A DNA stretch of 5,528 nucleotides from an uncultured Flammeovirgaceae bacterium (GTDB lineage: Bacteria > Bacteroidota > Bacteroidia > Cytophagales > Cyclobacteriaceae), in assembly GCA_946480685.1 (NCBI GenBank), contig CAMLLI010000348.1, positions 1-5,528 of the forward strand, written 5' to 3'. Of the stretch, positions 1-5,505 are shown piece by piece (the first letter of the stretch is position 1; each line of letters starts with the position of its first letter). The notes beneath the pieces were generated by a model. That model saw only the letters and a list, made by a program, of their open reading frames with translations. It was not told where the DNA came from and ran no database searches. Made by a program: the position numbers and the translations under genes.

Positions 1-304
1 TAGCTTTCACCGCCATCTGTATATCACCGTATGCGGTGATCAATACAACAACAGATGATGGATCGATCTGCAGGATACGTTCAAGCCAGTAATATCCTTC
101 GCTGCCGCTGCTCACATCTTTCGTGAAGTTCATGTCGAGCAGTATCACATCGTAATCCTCATTACCCATCAGGGCAGGTATAGCTTCGGGATTTTTTTCA
201 ATATCAACCTGGGCAAAATGTCGCTTCAGGTGCATCTTCGCGGCTTTTAAAAGATCTTCATTATCGTCAACGATCAGAATCTTACCTTGCTTGGTCTCAG
301 ACAT
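1..304 (-). CDS. Response regulator, N-terminal receiver domain (probable NtrC-like, partial)
   Basis: Only the first 101 codons are present; the gene continues past the left edge. The translation starts MSETKQGKILIVDDNEDLL and reads as a CheY-like receiver: acidic pair D13-D14, phospho-acceptor D57 at the end of strand beta-3 (VILLD), and T90-A91 after beta-4 (VVVLITAYGD). The conserved lysine after beta-5 would lie beyond the window. The stretch after D57 is DMNFTKDVSSGSEGYYWL, with about five more residues before the conserved glycine (G70) than in CheY. From memory this DMNF form is typical of Bacteroidota sigma-54-dependent regulators with receiver, AAA+ and Fis-type HTH domains, but those output domains are not visible. 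The start is the ATG at 304-302; no Shine-Dalgarno sequence precedes it. It is divergent from the efflux genes at 713 onward, where a sigma-54-like promoter lies, so it is the likely activator of that operon. Receiver identity is very secure; NtrC class is inferred. Confidence 0.93.
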   Translation of the reverse strand, partial: MSETKQGKILIVDDNEDLLKAAKMHLKRHFAQVDIEKNPEAIPALMGNEDYDVILLDMNFTKDVSSGSEGYYWLERILQIDPSSVVVLITAYGDIQMAVKA

Positions 305-330
305 TATCTATAGGGTTTAAAAATTAAGGT

Positions 331-346
331 CAAAGTATATATATAC
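331..346 (-). promoter_or_regulatory. Possible -7 element for the response regulator gene (weak)
   Basis: On the minus strand this reads GTATATATATACTTTG, ending 26 bases before the regulator ATG. The Bacteroidota housekeeping -7 motif is TAnnTTTG. Here TA and TTTG are both present, but the spacing is three bases rather than two, or the TA is shifted by one. I could not assign a clear -33 TTTG. Position and AT-richness are right and the match is imperfect, so this is only a suggestion. Confidence 0.25.
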
Positions 347-379
347 CCCCTCACACTACGCACTGCCTACACGCACTTT

Positions 380-419
380 CAACATACACACTTACCAACA
401 TACACACGTAAACACGTAA
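380..419 (+). repeat. Short direct repeats in the divergent promoter region
   Basis: The 12-mer CAACATACACAC occurs exactly at 380-391 and 396-407, a 16-base period. It runs into an exact 8-bp tandem pair, ACACGTAA, at 404-411 and 412-419. The stretch from about 350 to 419 is strongly depleted of G on the plus strand. The repeats could be operator half-sites for a tandem-binding regulator or merely simple-sequence drift; nothing in the sequence decides this. Confidence 0.5.
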
Positions 420-428
420 GCCATCCGT

Positions 429-438
429 CCGCTAGCGG
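429..438. promoter_or_regulatory. Perfect 10-bp palindrome
   Basis: CCGCTAGCGG is its own reverse complement. It lies about 125 bases upstream of the regulator start and about 170 bases upstream of the sigma-54-like -24 element. It is GC-rich against an AT-richer background. It may be a protein-binding site, but such a short palindrome can occur by chance. Confidence 0.3.
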
Positions 439-445
439 GCAAAGC

Positions 446-465
446 GTGTACCGAAACCGTTACAC
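446..465. promoter_or_regulatory. Inverted repeat GTGTA-N10-TACAC
   Basis: Perfect 5-bp arms lie at 446-450 and 461-465, spanning 20 bp in total. The span equals that of the inverted repeat at 514-533, though the arm sequences differ. The interior also holds a short direct repeat (ACCGTTACACCGTT, 457-470). It is a possible regulator site with modest support. Confidence 0.25.
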
Positions 466-513
466 CGTTAAAAACTGTGAAAAACACGTTTCTGAGCAAT
501 TTTCAATGGAAAA

Positions 514-533
514 TGTCCGTTCGCATCCGGACA
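514..533. promoter_or_regulatory. Inverted repeat TGTCCG-N8-CGGACA, candidate upstream activator site
   Basis: Perfect 6-bp arms at 514-519 and 528-533 are separated by eight bases. This is the size and dyad layout expected for a Fis-type HTH dimer site used by NtrC-family activators. Its centre lies about 84 bases upstream of the GG of the -24 element at 607-608, within the range common for enhancers of sigma-54 promoters. It sits directly beside the second palindrome at 538-553, so the two could be bound cooperatively. The assignment to the divergent regulator is inferred from position only. Confidence 0.45.
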
Positions 534-537
534 CACA

Positions 538-553
538 CGTTCACATGTGAACG
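538..553. promoter_or_regulatory. Perfect 16-bp palindrome, candidate activator binding site
   Basis: CGTTCACATGTGAACG is a perfect 16-bp palindrome centred between 545 and 546. It is flanked by a looser outer dyad, CACAC at 532-536 and GTGTG at 558-562, offset by three bases. A perfect 16-mer palindrome is very unlikely by chance in a gap this size. The centre is about 62 bases upstream of the -24 GG, or about 85 upstream of the start of transcription predicted by the -12 position. This is the strongest operator or enhancer candidate in the window; the binding protein is presumably the divergent response regulator. Confidence 0.55.
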
Positions 554-604
554 AGAAGTGTGCTGTAATAATGTTGAATTCAGGTCAATTTCGCATTCTG
601 GCGC

Positions 605-620
605 TTGGCACACTTGTTGG
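605..620 (+). promoter_or_regulatory. Candidate sigma-54 (-24/-12) promoter of the efflux operon
   Basis: TTGGCACACTTGTTGG matches the RpoN consensus TGGCAC-N5-TTGC closely: the -24 block TTGGCAC is complete (GG at 607-608). The TTG of the -12 block (617-619) follows at the standard spacing, so GG and the -12 dinucleotide are separated by ten bases. The only departure is GG instead of GC at 619-620. Transcription would begin near 632, leaving a leader of about 80 bases before the adaptor ATG at 713. Support comes from the divergent regulator with an NtrC-type receiver and from dyad sites 60-90 bases upstream. No TAnnTTTG housekeeping -7 motif is seen between this site and 712. Confidence 0.6.
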
Positions 621-712
621 CTTACGGCCATTGTCCGCCAGTGTATAGACGAACGTAATCGGGTGACACGATTGTCGAATAAATATAGCGGGCGACTTAT
701 AACTCAATACGA

Positions 713-1960
713 ATGGACAAACAGATTAAGAAGAAAAAGTGGACGATAAAACGTCTTGCCACTTATGGTGGAATTTCCGTGTTAGTAATTTTTGTAGCGT
801 ATCAGCTCATCTTCGCTGACAGACGACAAAAACTAAAGATCGAGAAAGACAAGATCACGATCTCAACGGTTGGCCGCGGTGTATTCCAGGAATTTATACC
901 ACAGACCGGTACTGTTGAGCCAAGTCGCACGGTATATCTCGATGCCATTGAAGGAGGAAAAATAAAACGCGTAGTGGCCGAAAGTGGTGCTATGCTGAAA
1001 GAAGGAGATATAATTTTAGAATTAAGCAACCTTAACCGCGAATTGGATGTCTTAAGTCAGGAAGCACAGTTGAGCGAAAGTATAAACCGTAACCGCGATA
1101 CACGTTTGGCTATTACGCAGAACGACTTGCAGCAGCGGCAGACACTGGCTCTTATTCAAAGTTTGTTAGCGACTTTGGAGCCGCAGTATAAACGCGAAAA
1201 AACTTTGTACGAGAAGAAACTGATCTCCAAGCAGACTTTTGAAAAAACGGAGGCAGACTATAACTATAACCTGGAGCGTTGGAAGATTACGTATGAGGCG
1301 TATCGAATTGATTCGATCGACCGTATACGTCAGCTTCGTAACATTAACCACCTGGAAAGCCGCATGAGCCAGAACCTTGATGGTGTAGGAAGAATCCTGG
1401 ACAACCTGGTGATCCGCGCTCCGATCGATGGACAGTTGTCTCGTCCGCAGCTGGATGTTGGACAGAGTGTAACACCTGGACAGCGTTTAGGACAGGTGGA
1501 TATCGTTGGAAGCTATAAAGTGCGTGTACCTATAGATGAACTATACTTGCCACGTATCACAACCGGATTACATGCTACAACAACGTTCAACAATAAGGAC
1601 TATAAACTGGAGATCATGTATATATATCCTACTATTGAGAACGGAAGGTTCTTTGTAGACATGAACTTTGTTGGTGAAACACCTTCTGGTATTCGCAGAG
1701 GTCAGTCACTGAGATTGCGTATTGAGTTGGGACAGTCTTCAGAAGAGTTATTGTTGCCGGTGGGCGGATTCTATAAAGATACCGGTGGTAACTGGGTATT
1801 TGTAATGGACAGCGAGAACCGTGCAGTGCGCAGAGATATAAAACTGGGCAGAAAGAATACCGAGCACTTCGAAGTACTGGAAGGCTTGCAGCCGGGTGAT
1901 AAAGTTATCACATCGTCATACGAAAACTTTGGCGACAGCGAGGTATTGTTGCTGGACTAA
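713..1960 (+). CDS. HlyD/RND-family efflux periplasmic adaptor subunit
   Basis: This 415-residue protein is a membrane fusion protein that would couple an inner-membrane ABC transporter to an outer-membrane channel. A basic N-terminus (KQIKKKKWTIKR) precedes one membrane helix (about 18-35), so it is an inner-membrane-anchored periplasmic protein; there is no lipobox cysteine. Domains in order: first half of the biotinyl-lipoyl domain (about 64-104, with GGKIKRVVAESGAMLKEGD); a long alpha-helical hairpin rich in Gln, Leu and Arg (about 106-225); second lipoyl half (about 232-264, with RAPIDGQLS and VGQSVTPGQRLGQV); beta-barrel (about 266-345); membrane-proximal domain (about 346-415, ending in the LQPGDKVITSSY block). 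Length is normal for the family. The ATG at 713 puts the basic segment and helix at the right place; no Shine-Dalgarno is present, as usual in Bacteroidota. It is the first gene of the operon, 92 bases before the ATPase, downstream of the sigma-54-like promoter. The substrate cannot be told. Confidence 0.93.
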   Translation: MDKQIKKKKWTIKRLATYGGISVLVIFVAYQLIFADRRQKLKIEKDKITISTVGRGVFQEFIPQTGTVEPSRTVYLDAIEGGKIKRVVAESGAMLKEGDIILELSNLNRELDVLSQEAQLSESINRNRDTRLAITQNDLQQRQTLALIQSLLATLEPQYKREKTLYEKKLISKQTFEKTEADYNYNLERWKITYEAYRIDSIDRIRQLRNINHLESRMSQNLDGVGRILDNLVIRAPIDGQLSRPQLDVGQSVTPGQRLGQVDIVGSYKVRVPIDELYLPRITTGLHATTTFNNKDYKLEIMYIYPTIENGRFFVDMNFVGETPSGIRRGQSLRLRIELGQSSEELLLPVGGFYKDTGGNWVFVMDSENRAVRRDIKLGRKNTEHFEVLEGLQPGDKVITSSYENFGDSEVLLLD

Positions 1961-2052
1961 TTGTAACTTTTGTTTAAAATAGAAGTACTATTACTGACTA
2001 TAAAACTTAATTGATAAACCGAACATCATAATCACAATAAAATAAACCTGCC

Positions 2053-2742
2053 ATGATCAAACTTAAAAATCTTGAAAAAGTCTACACGACAGAAGAAGTA
2101 GAAACAACAGCGTTAAACAACATCAACCTCGAAATCAAAGAGGGAGAGTTTGTGGCCATCATGGGCCCGTCTGGTTGCGGAAAATCAACGTTACTAAACA
2201 TCCTGGGTTTGCTGGACAACCCGAGTGGCGGTGAGTATTATTTTGGTGAACACGAAGTAGCTAAATACTCTGAACGTCAGCGCGCACAACTGCGTAAAGG
2301 TTCTATCGGTTTCGTGTTCCAGAGCTTTAACCTTATTGACGAACTTACTGTATTCGAAAATGTAGAGTTGCCGCTGTTGTATATGAAAGTGCCTGCAGCA
2401 GAGCGTAAGCAGCGCGTAGAAGAAGTGCTCGAGCGCATGAACATCATGCACCGCAGAAATCACTTTCCGCAGCAACTCTCCGGTGGTCAGCAGCAGCGTG
2501 TAGCTATATCGCGTGCCATCGTAGCAAAACCAAAAGTGATACTGGCCGATGAACCTACCGGTAACCTGGACTCTGCCAACGGTGAAGAAGTAATGAAGCT
2601 CCTGTCTCAATTGAACGAAGAAGGAACAACCATTGTAATGGTGACTCACTCACCATACGATGCAAACTATGCTCACCGCATTGTTAACCTCTTCGATGGT
2701 AAAGTTGTAACAGAGAACATCAAGGAACATTTCCATATTTAG
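2053..2742 (+). CDS. ABC transporter ATP-binding protein (MacB/LolD type)
   Basis: A complete nucleotide-binding subunit of 229 residues, the usual length for LolD/MacB-type ATPases without a fused membrane domain. All motifs are intact: Walker A GPSGCGKST (38-46), Q-loop Q90 (GFVFQSFNLI), signature LSGGQ (142-146), Walker B VILADEP (162-168, catalytic E167), D-loop NLD (171-173), switch H199 (MVTHS). The GFVFQSFNLIDELTVFENVELPL stretch is characteristic of the subfamily that partners MacB/FtsX-type permeases. It would act on the cytoplasmic face, its ATP cycle driving conformational change in the permease encoded at 3032-5404. The ATG at 2053 gives the canonical MIKLKNLEKVY opening. A plausible but unproven co-transcript with the adaptor (92-base gap). 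A hairpin-rich spacer and an intrinsic terminator follow it. Confidence 0.96.
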   Translation: MIKLKNLEKVYTTEEVETTALNNINLEIKEGEFVAIMGPSGCGKSTLLNILGLLDNPSGGEYYFGEHEVAKYSERQRAQLRKGSIGFVFQSFNLIDELTVFENVELPLLYMKVPAAERKQRVEEVLERMNIMHRRNHFPQQLSGGQQQRVAISRAIVAKPKVILADEPTGNLDSANGEEVMKLLSQLNEEGTTIVMVTHSPYDANYAHRIVNLFDGKVVTENIKEHFHI

Positions 2743-3031
2743 TCCCAAGGTATACCGCTTCTTGCTATACCCTTTAAACCGTACAGGAAGTAGCAGCCGG
2801 TTGATCGTGGCGGTCAAACACTGGCGATACTCCTTATAAGTATATAGCCCGGCCAAACCAGCCGGGCTTTTTTTATTGACCGAAAGCGAACATAGGGTTG
2901 TACAGTTCCGAATATATACCGTCCGAAAACAAGCTATAGATGCGCTTTTGCGCGATGGCATATTTATTGGCCGATGCATGCAACCTCTCATCAGGGATGG
3001 TAGTCTTATAACCAATTCGACCCTTAACCCC
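2743..3031 (+). other. Intra-operon spacer with hairpins and terminator
   Basis: This 289-base non-coding gap separates the ATPase from its permease, unusually long for partner subunits. Before the terminator the RNA could form several hairpins: GGTATA/TATACC (2749-2754 with 2766-2771), AACCG/CGGTT (2777-2781 with 2798-2802), and a stem at 2801-2806 with 2812-2817 including one G-U pair. The second and third share 2801-2802 and so are mutually exclusive. After the terminator the stretch 2875-3031 holds a small GCGC-TTTT-GCGC hairpin (2942-2953), but no recognisable TAnnTTTG promoter. A frame open from a TTG at 2876 is continuous with the permease, but its first 52 residues look non-coding. 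Confidence 0.6.
2846..2874 (+). terminator. Intrinsic (rho-independent) terminator
   Basis: An 8-bp perfect stem, AGCCCGGC (2846-2853) with GCCGGGCT (2861-2868), closes a 7-base loop CAAACCA and is followed by an unbroken run of T through 2874. Six of the eight pairs are G-C. It lies 103 bases after the ATPase stop and 157 bases before the permease start, so it would end or attenuate transcription between two genes whose products should act in one complex. Confidence 0.9.
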
Positions 3032-5404
3032 ATGATTAAAAACTATCTCCTCATCACTTTGCGTAGCATGATGAAGAATAAACTCTTCATCCTTATTAAT
3101 GTATTCGGTCTGGCCATTGGTATTGGCTGTTGTATTGTAGCATACTTCAACTGGGAGTTTGATACTATATTTAATACCCACCACGTTCACGCTGATAAAA
3201 TATACCGCGTTAGTCAGGTGCGTGAATTTGAAGGCACCGAACGACTCTATGGGTATACCTCGCTGCCCATGGGACCAACCGTTCGGCAAAATATACCGGA
3301 TGCTGAAAAGGTAACAAGACTAAACCGCTCGTGGTCTAATTTCAAGGTGGAAGACAACCTGTTCCCCGGAGGTATAGCGTATGTTGATCCGGACTTCTTC
3401 GAGATGTTTACATTCGAATTTATTCATGGACAACCGGCTGATCTGAAGGATAAATCAAAAGTATTTTTAAGTGATGAACAGGCCAGGCGCCTCTTTGGCA
3501 GCACTGATGTTGTAGGTAAGCAACTCACACAAGTATTAGGCACCGAGCTAAAAGAATTTACTGTGGGCGGTGTTTTTAAAAAACAACCCCAAAGCTCCAG
3601 CTTCCGCTTTCAGGCCTATATGCACTTCGATAACTTTTTTGATGATGCAAAAGATGTAAAGGAAACAGACTGGAAAACATGGACAACGATGTTTGTTATG
3701 ATTCCTAATCCAGCGCGGTTAAGTACTATACATAAGCAGTTGCAACCATATCGTGAGAACAACAATAAAGTACGCGAAGACTTTCAGGTAAAAGAATATA
3801 TACTGGATCCATTCGTAGGAATGGCGCAGCGCGATGAAATAAACGATACCTGGAATGAGACATGGGATGCCAACTCACGTGCTGCCGTAAATGCGCCTAC
3901 CATTATGGCTGTATTGATTTTATTGATTGCATGTTTTAACATGACCAATACTTCTATCGCTATATCTTCCCGAAGATTGAAAGAGATCGGTATACGTAAA
4001 GTGATGGGTAGCATGCGCAGTCAGTTGATCTTCCAGTTTATAGGCGAGACAATGTTTGTTTGTTTTTTATCGCTCATCATAGGACTATTTCTCGGAGAAT
4101 TGCTGCTGAATGCCTGGAACATGCTGTGGGAAGAAATGCAGCTGACCTCACACTATATCGATAATCCGGGATTTCTATTTTTCATCATTGGAGTACTGGT
4201 CTTTACCGGATTGATTGCGGGTAGTTACCCTGCGTTTTACATCAGCAGTTTTGAGCCGGTAGGTATATTAAAAGGTAAACTGAAGCTCGGGGGTACTAAC
4301 CTGTTTACACGTGTACTTCTTTGTTTGCAATATGCTATATCGCTGCTGGCGATTGTATGTTCGATTGCATTCTATCAGAACTCCAAATACCAACGCGAAT
4401 TTGACCTTGGCTTTAACGAAGAAAGTGTCATTATAGCGTATGTTGAAAATGGAAATGAATATGAAACTTACAAAAATGCATTGGTGCAGAATAAAGATAT
4501 ACTCTCGGTTGCCGGGTCGAAACACAGTATATTTTCGCAGCGCTACAGAGACCCAGTAAAGTATGAGTCAAAACAGTTTGAAGTTGATATCATTGATGTA
4601 GGCGATGATTACCTGAAGACCATGGGACTAACGCTGACTGAAGGCCGCGACTTCCAGAAAGATTCCGAGACTGATCGTAAAGAATCAGTAATCATTACCC
4701 AGAAAATGGCCGATATATTCAAGTGGGAGAAACCGCTTGGCAAAGAAATACTCTGGCACGATACGTTAAAACTGTATGTAGTAGGTGTAGTGAAAGATGT
4801 ATATACCGTAGGGCTGTGGGCGCAAATGGAACCGATGATGATACGATATACCAGTCCGGAGCAATATACCCATGTTATTGTCAATGCACCGCTTGAGAAG
4901 TTAACGGCTGTAAATGCCTTTATGGAGAAAGAATGGAAGCAGGTTTTTCCGAACAGACTTTACAATGGCCGCTATCTGTATGAAGACATGAAAGAAGCGT
5001 TTACGGTAAATGATAATATAGTAAAGATGTTTGTCTTCCTCGGTATAGTCGCGATGATCTTGTCGGTAACGGGATTGTTTACGCTGGTATCACTGAATAT
5101 AATTAAGAAGATGAAAGAGATTGGCGTGCGAAAAGTATTGGGAGCATCGATCGTTAACATTACCCGGATCATCAACACAGAGTTTGTTATTATCCTGTTG
5201 ATCTCTTCTGTATTGGGTTGCGTTCTGGGATATTTCCTGGTAGACTTATTAATGGGCAGTATTTGGGATTACTATCAAAGCACAACCACGATCACGTTTA
5301 TCGTTTCGGTAGTGGTGATGTTTGTAATCTCTGCTGTTACCATCGGATATAAAGTTTTCAGTGCCGCCTCAATGAACCCGGTGAATACGTTGAGGGATGA
5401 GTGA
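3032..5404 (+). CDS. Double-length MacB/FtsX-type ABC transporter permease
   Basis: This 790-residue inner-membrane protein is a tandem fusion of two MacB-like halves. First half: TM1 (about 18-39, LFILINVFGLAIGIGCCIVAY), a periplasmic MacB-type domain (about 40-285), then TM2 (290-312), TM3 (333-358) and TM4 (381-404). Second half: TM5 (428-447), a second periplasmic domain (about 450-655), then TM6 (about 664-688), TM7 (about 713-738) and TM8 (about 752-772). Each half has the FtsX-family cytoplasmic motif after its second helix: RRLKEIGIRKVMGS (314-327) and KKMKEIGVRKVLGAS (692-706). One chain thus supplies what MacB makes as a homodimer or LolC/LolE as a heterodimer. The start is the ATG at 3032 (MIKNYLLITLRSMMKNKLF, the family's usual opening); an in-frame TTG at 2876 would add 52 unlikely residues and lies in the terminator tail. 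It partners the ATPase at 2053-2742; the substrate is unknown. Confidence 0.94.
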   Translation: MIKNYLLITLRSMMKNKLFILINVFGLAIGIGCCIVAYFNWEFDTIFNTHHVHADKIYRVSQVREFEGTERLYGYTSLPMGPTVRQNIPDAEKVTRLNRSWSNFKVEDNLFPGGIAYVDPDFFEMFTFEFIHGQPADLKDKSKVFLSDEQARRLFGSTDVVGKQLTQVLGTELKEFTVGGVFKKQPQSSSFRFQAYMHFDNFFDDAKDVKETDWKTWTTMFVMIPNPARLSTIHKQLQPYRENNNKVREDFQVKEYILDPFVGMAQRDEINDTWNETWDANSRAAVNAPTIMAVLILLIACFNMTNTSIAISSRRLKEIGIRKVMGSMRSQLIFQFIGETMFVCFLSLIIGLFLGELLLNAWNMLWEEMQLTSHYIDNPGFLFFIIGVLVFTGLIAGSYPAFYISSFEPVGILKGKLKLGGTNLFTRVLLCLQYAISLLAIVCSIAFYQNSKYQREFDLGFNEESVIIAYVENGNEYETYKNALVQNKDILSVAGSKHSIFSQRYRDPVKYESKQFEVDIIDVGDDYLKTMGLTLTEGRDFQKDSETDRKESVIITQKMADIFKWEKPLGKEILWHDTLKLYVVGVVKDVYTVGLWAQMEPMMIRYTSPEQYTHVIVNAPLEKLTAVNAFMEKEWKQVFPNRLYNGRYLYEDMKEAFTVNDNIVKMFVFLGIVAMILSVTGLFTLVSLNIIKKMKEIGVRKVLGASIVNITRIINTEFVIILLISSVLGCVLGYFLVDLLMGSIWDYYQSTTTITFIVSVVVMFVISAVTIGYKVFSAASMNPVNTLRDE

Positions 5405-5411
5405 GGAGGGG

Positions 5412-5505
5412 AGTCCGAAAGTCAGGAAGTCCGAAAAGTCCGGAAGTCCGAAAGTCGGGGAGTCTGAAAGACGGGAAGACGGAAGTCTGAATGCCGGGAT
5501 GCAGG
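5412..5505 (+). repeat. Degenerate 8-bp-period tandem repeat (GTCNGRAA)
   Basis: From eight bases after the permease stop, the sequence runs in about eleven units of roughly 8 bp: GTCCGAAA, GTCAGGAA, GTCCGAAAA, GTCCGGAA, GTCCGAAA, GTCGGGGA, GTCTGAAA, GACGGGAA, GACGGAA, GTCTGAAT, GCCGGGAT, then fades at GCAGG. The first five units alternate between a GAAA and a GGAA ending, giving a 16-17 bp higher-order unit; one unit is 9 bp and one is 7 bp. The plus strand is strongly purine-rich. There is no open frame of interest across it. It resembles the GTCCGAAAGTC-type intergenic repeats I recall from some Bacteroidota genomes, but I cannot confirm that by search. Confidence 0.85.

Larger units (their letters stand above)
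305..712. other. Divergent regulatory intergenic region
   Basis: This 408-base gap lies between the divergent starts of the response regulator and the HlyD adaptor. I see no credible gene in it. An open frame from 477 into the adaptor start has no recognisable protein character (many scattered Cys, Trp, Arg and His) and is disregarded. The left half (about 346-420) is an A/C-rich stretch on the plus strand with short direct repeats. The middle (429-553) carries several inverted repeats. The right half has a -24/-12-like element at 605-620. The length, palindrome density and promoter position fit a bacterial enhancer-binding-protein control region. Confidence 0.7.

Noticed and set aside
336..345. 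TATA-rich strings here and many TATAC motifs across the window
   Set aside because: Most fall inside genes and reflect frequent ATA isoleucine and TAT tyrosine codons rather than a dispersed regulatory element.
477..749. 90-residue plus-strand open frame in the divergent promoter region
   Set aside because: It covers the palindromes and the sigma-54-like promoter, overlaps the adaptor start in another frame, and its translation (scattered Cys, Trp, His, Arg) has no protein-family character.
1946..1972. Possible housekeeping promoter before the ATPase gene (TTG, then TAACTTTTG)
   Set aside because: The -7-like element has three rather than two bases between TA and TTTG, the upstream TTG lies within the adaptor coding end at a short spacing, and the 92-base gap fits simple co-transcription.
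2194..2649. 151-residue minus-strand open frame inside the ATPase gene
   Set aside because: It is antisense to a fully motif-complete ATPase and its translation shows no recognisable domain; it is a shadow of the real frame.
2921..2929. Isolated GTCCGAAAA in the spacer, identical to a unit of the terminal array
   Set aside because: A single unit without tandem neighbours is expected by chance often enough; nearby GACCGAAAG (2878-2886) is suggestive of decay but too little to call a relic.
2876..3031. N-terminal extension of the permease from a TTG codon
   Set aside because: The start would lie right after the terminator T-run, the 52 extra residues are not signal-like or family-like, and the ATG at 3032 gives the usual MIKNYLLITLRSM opening followed by TM1.
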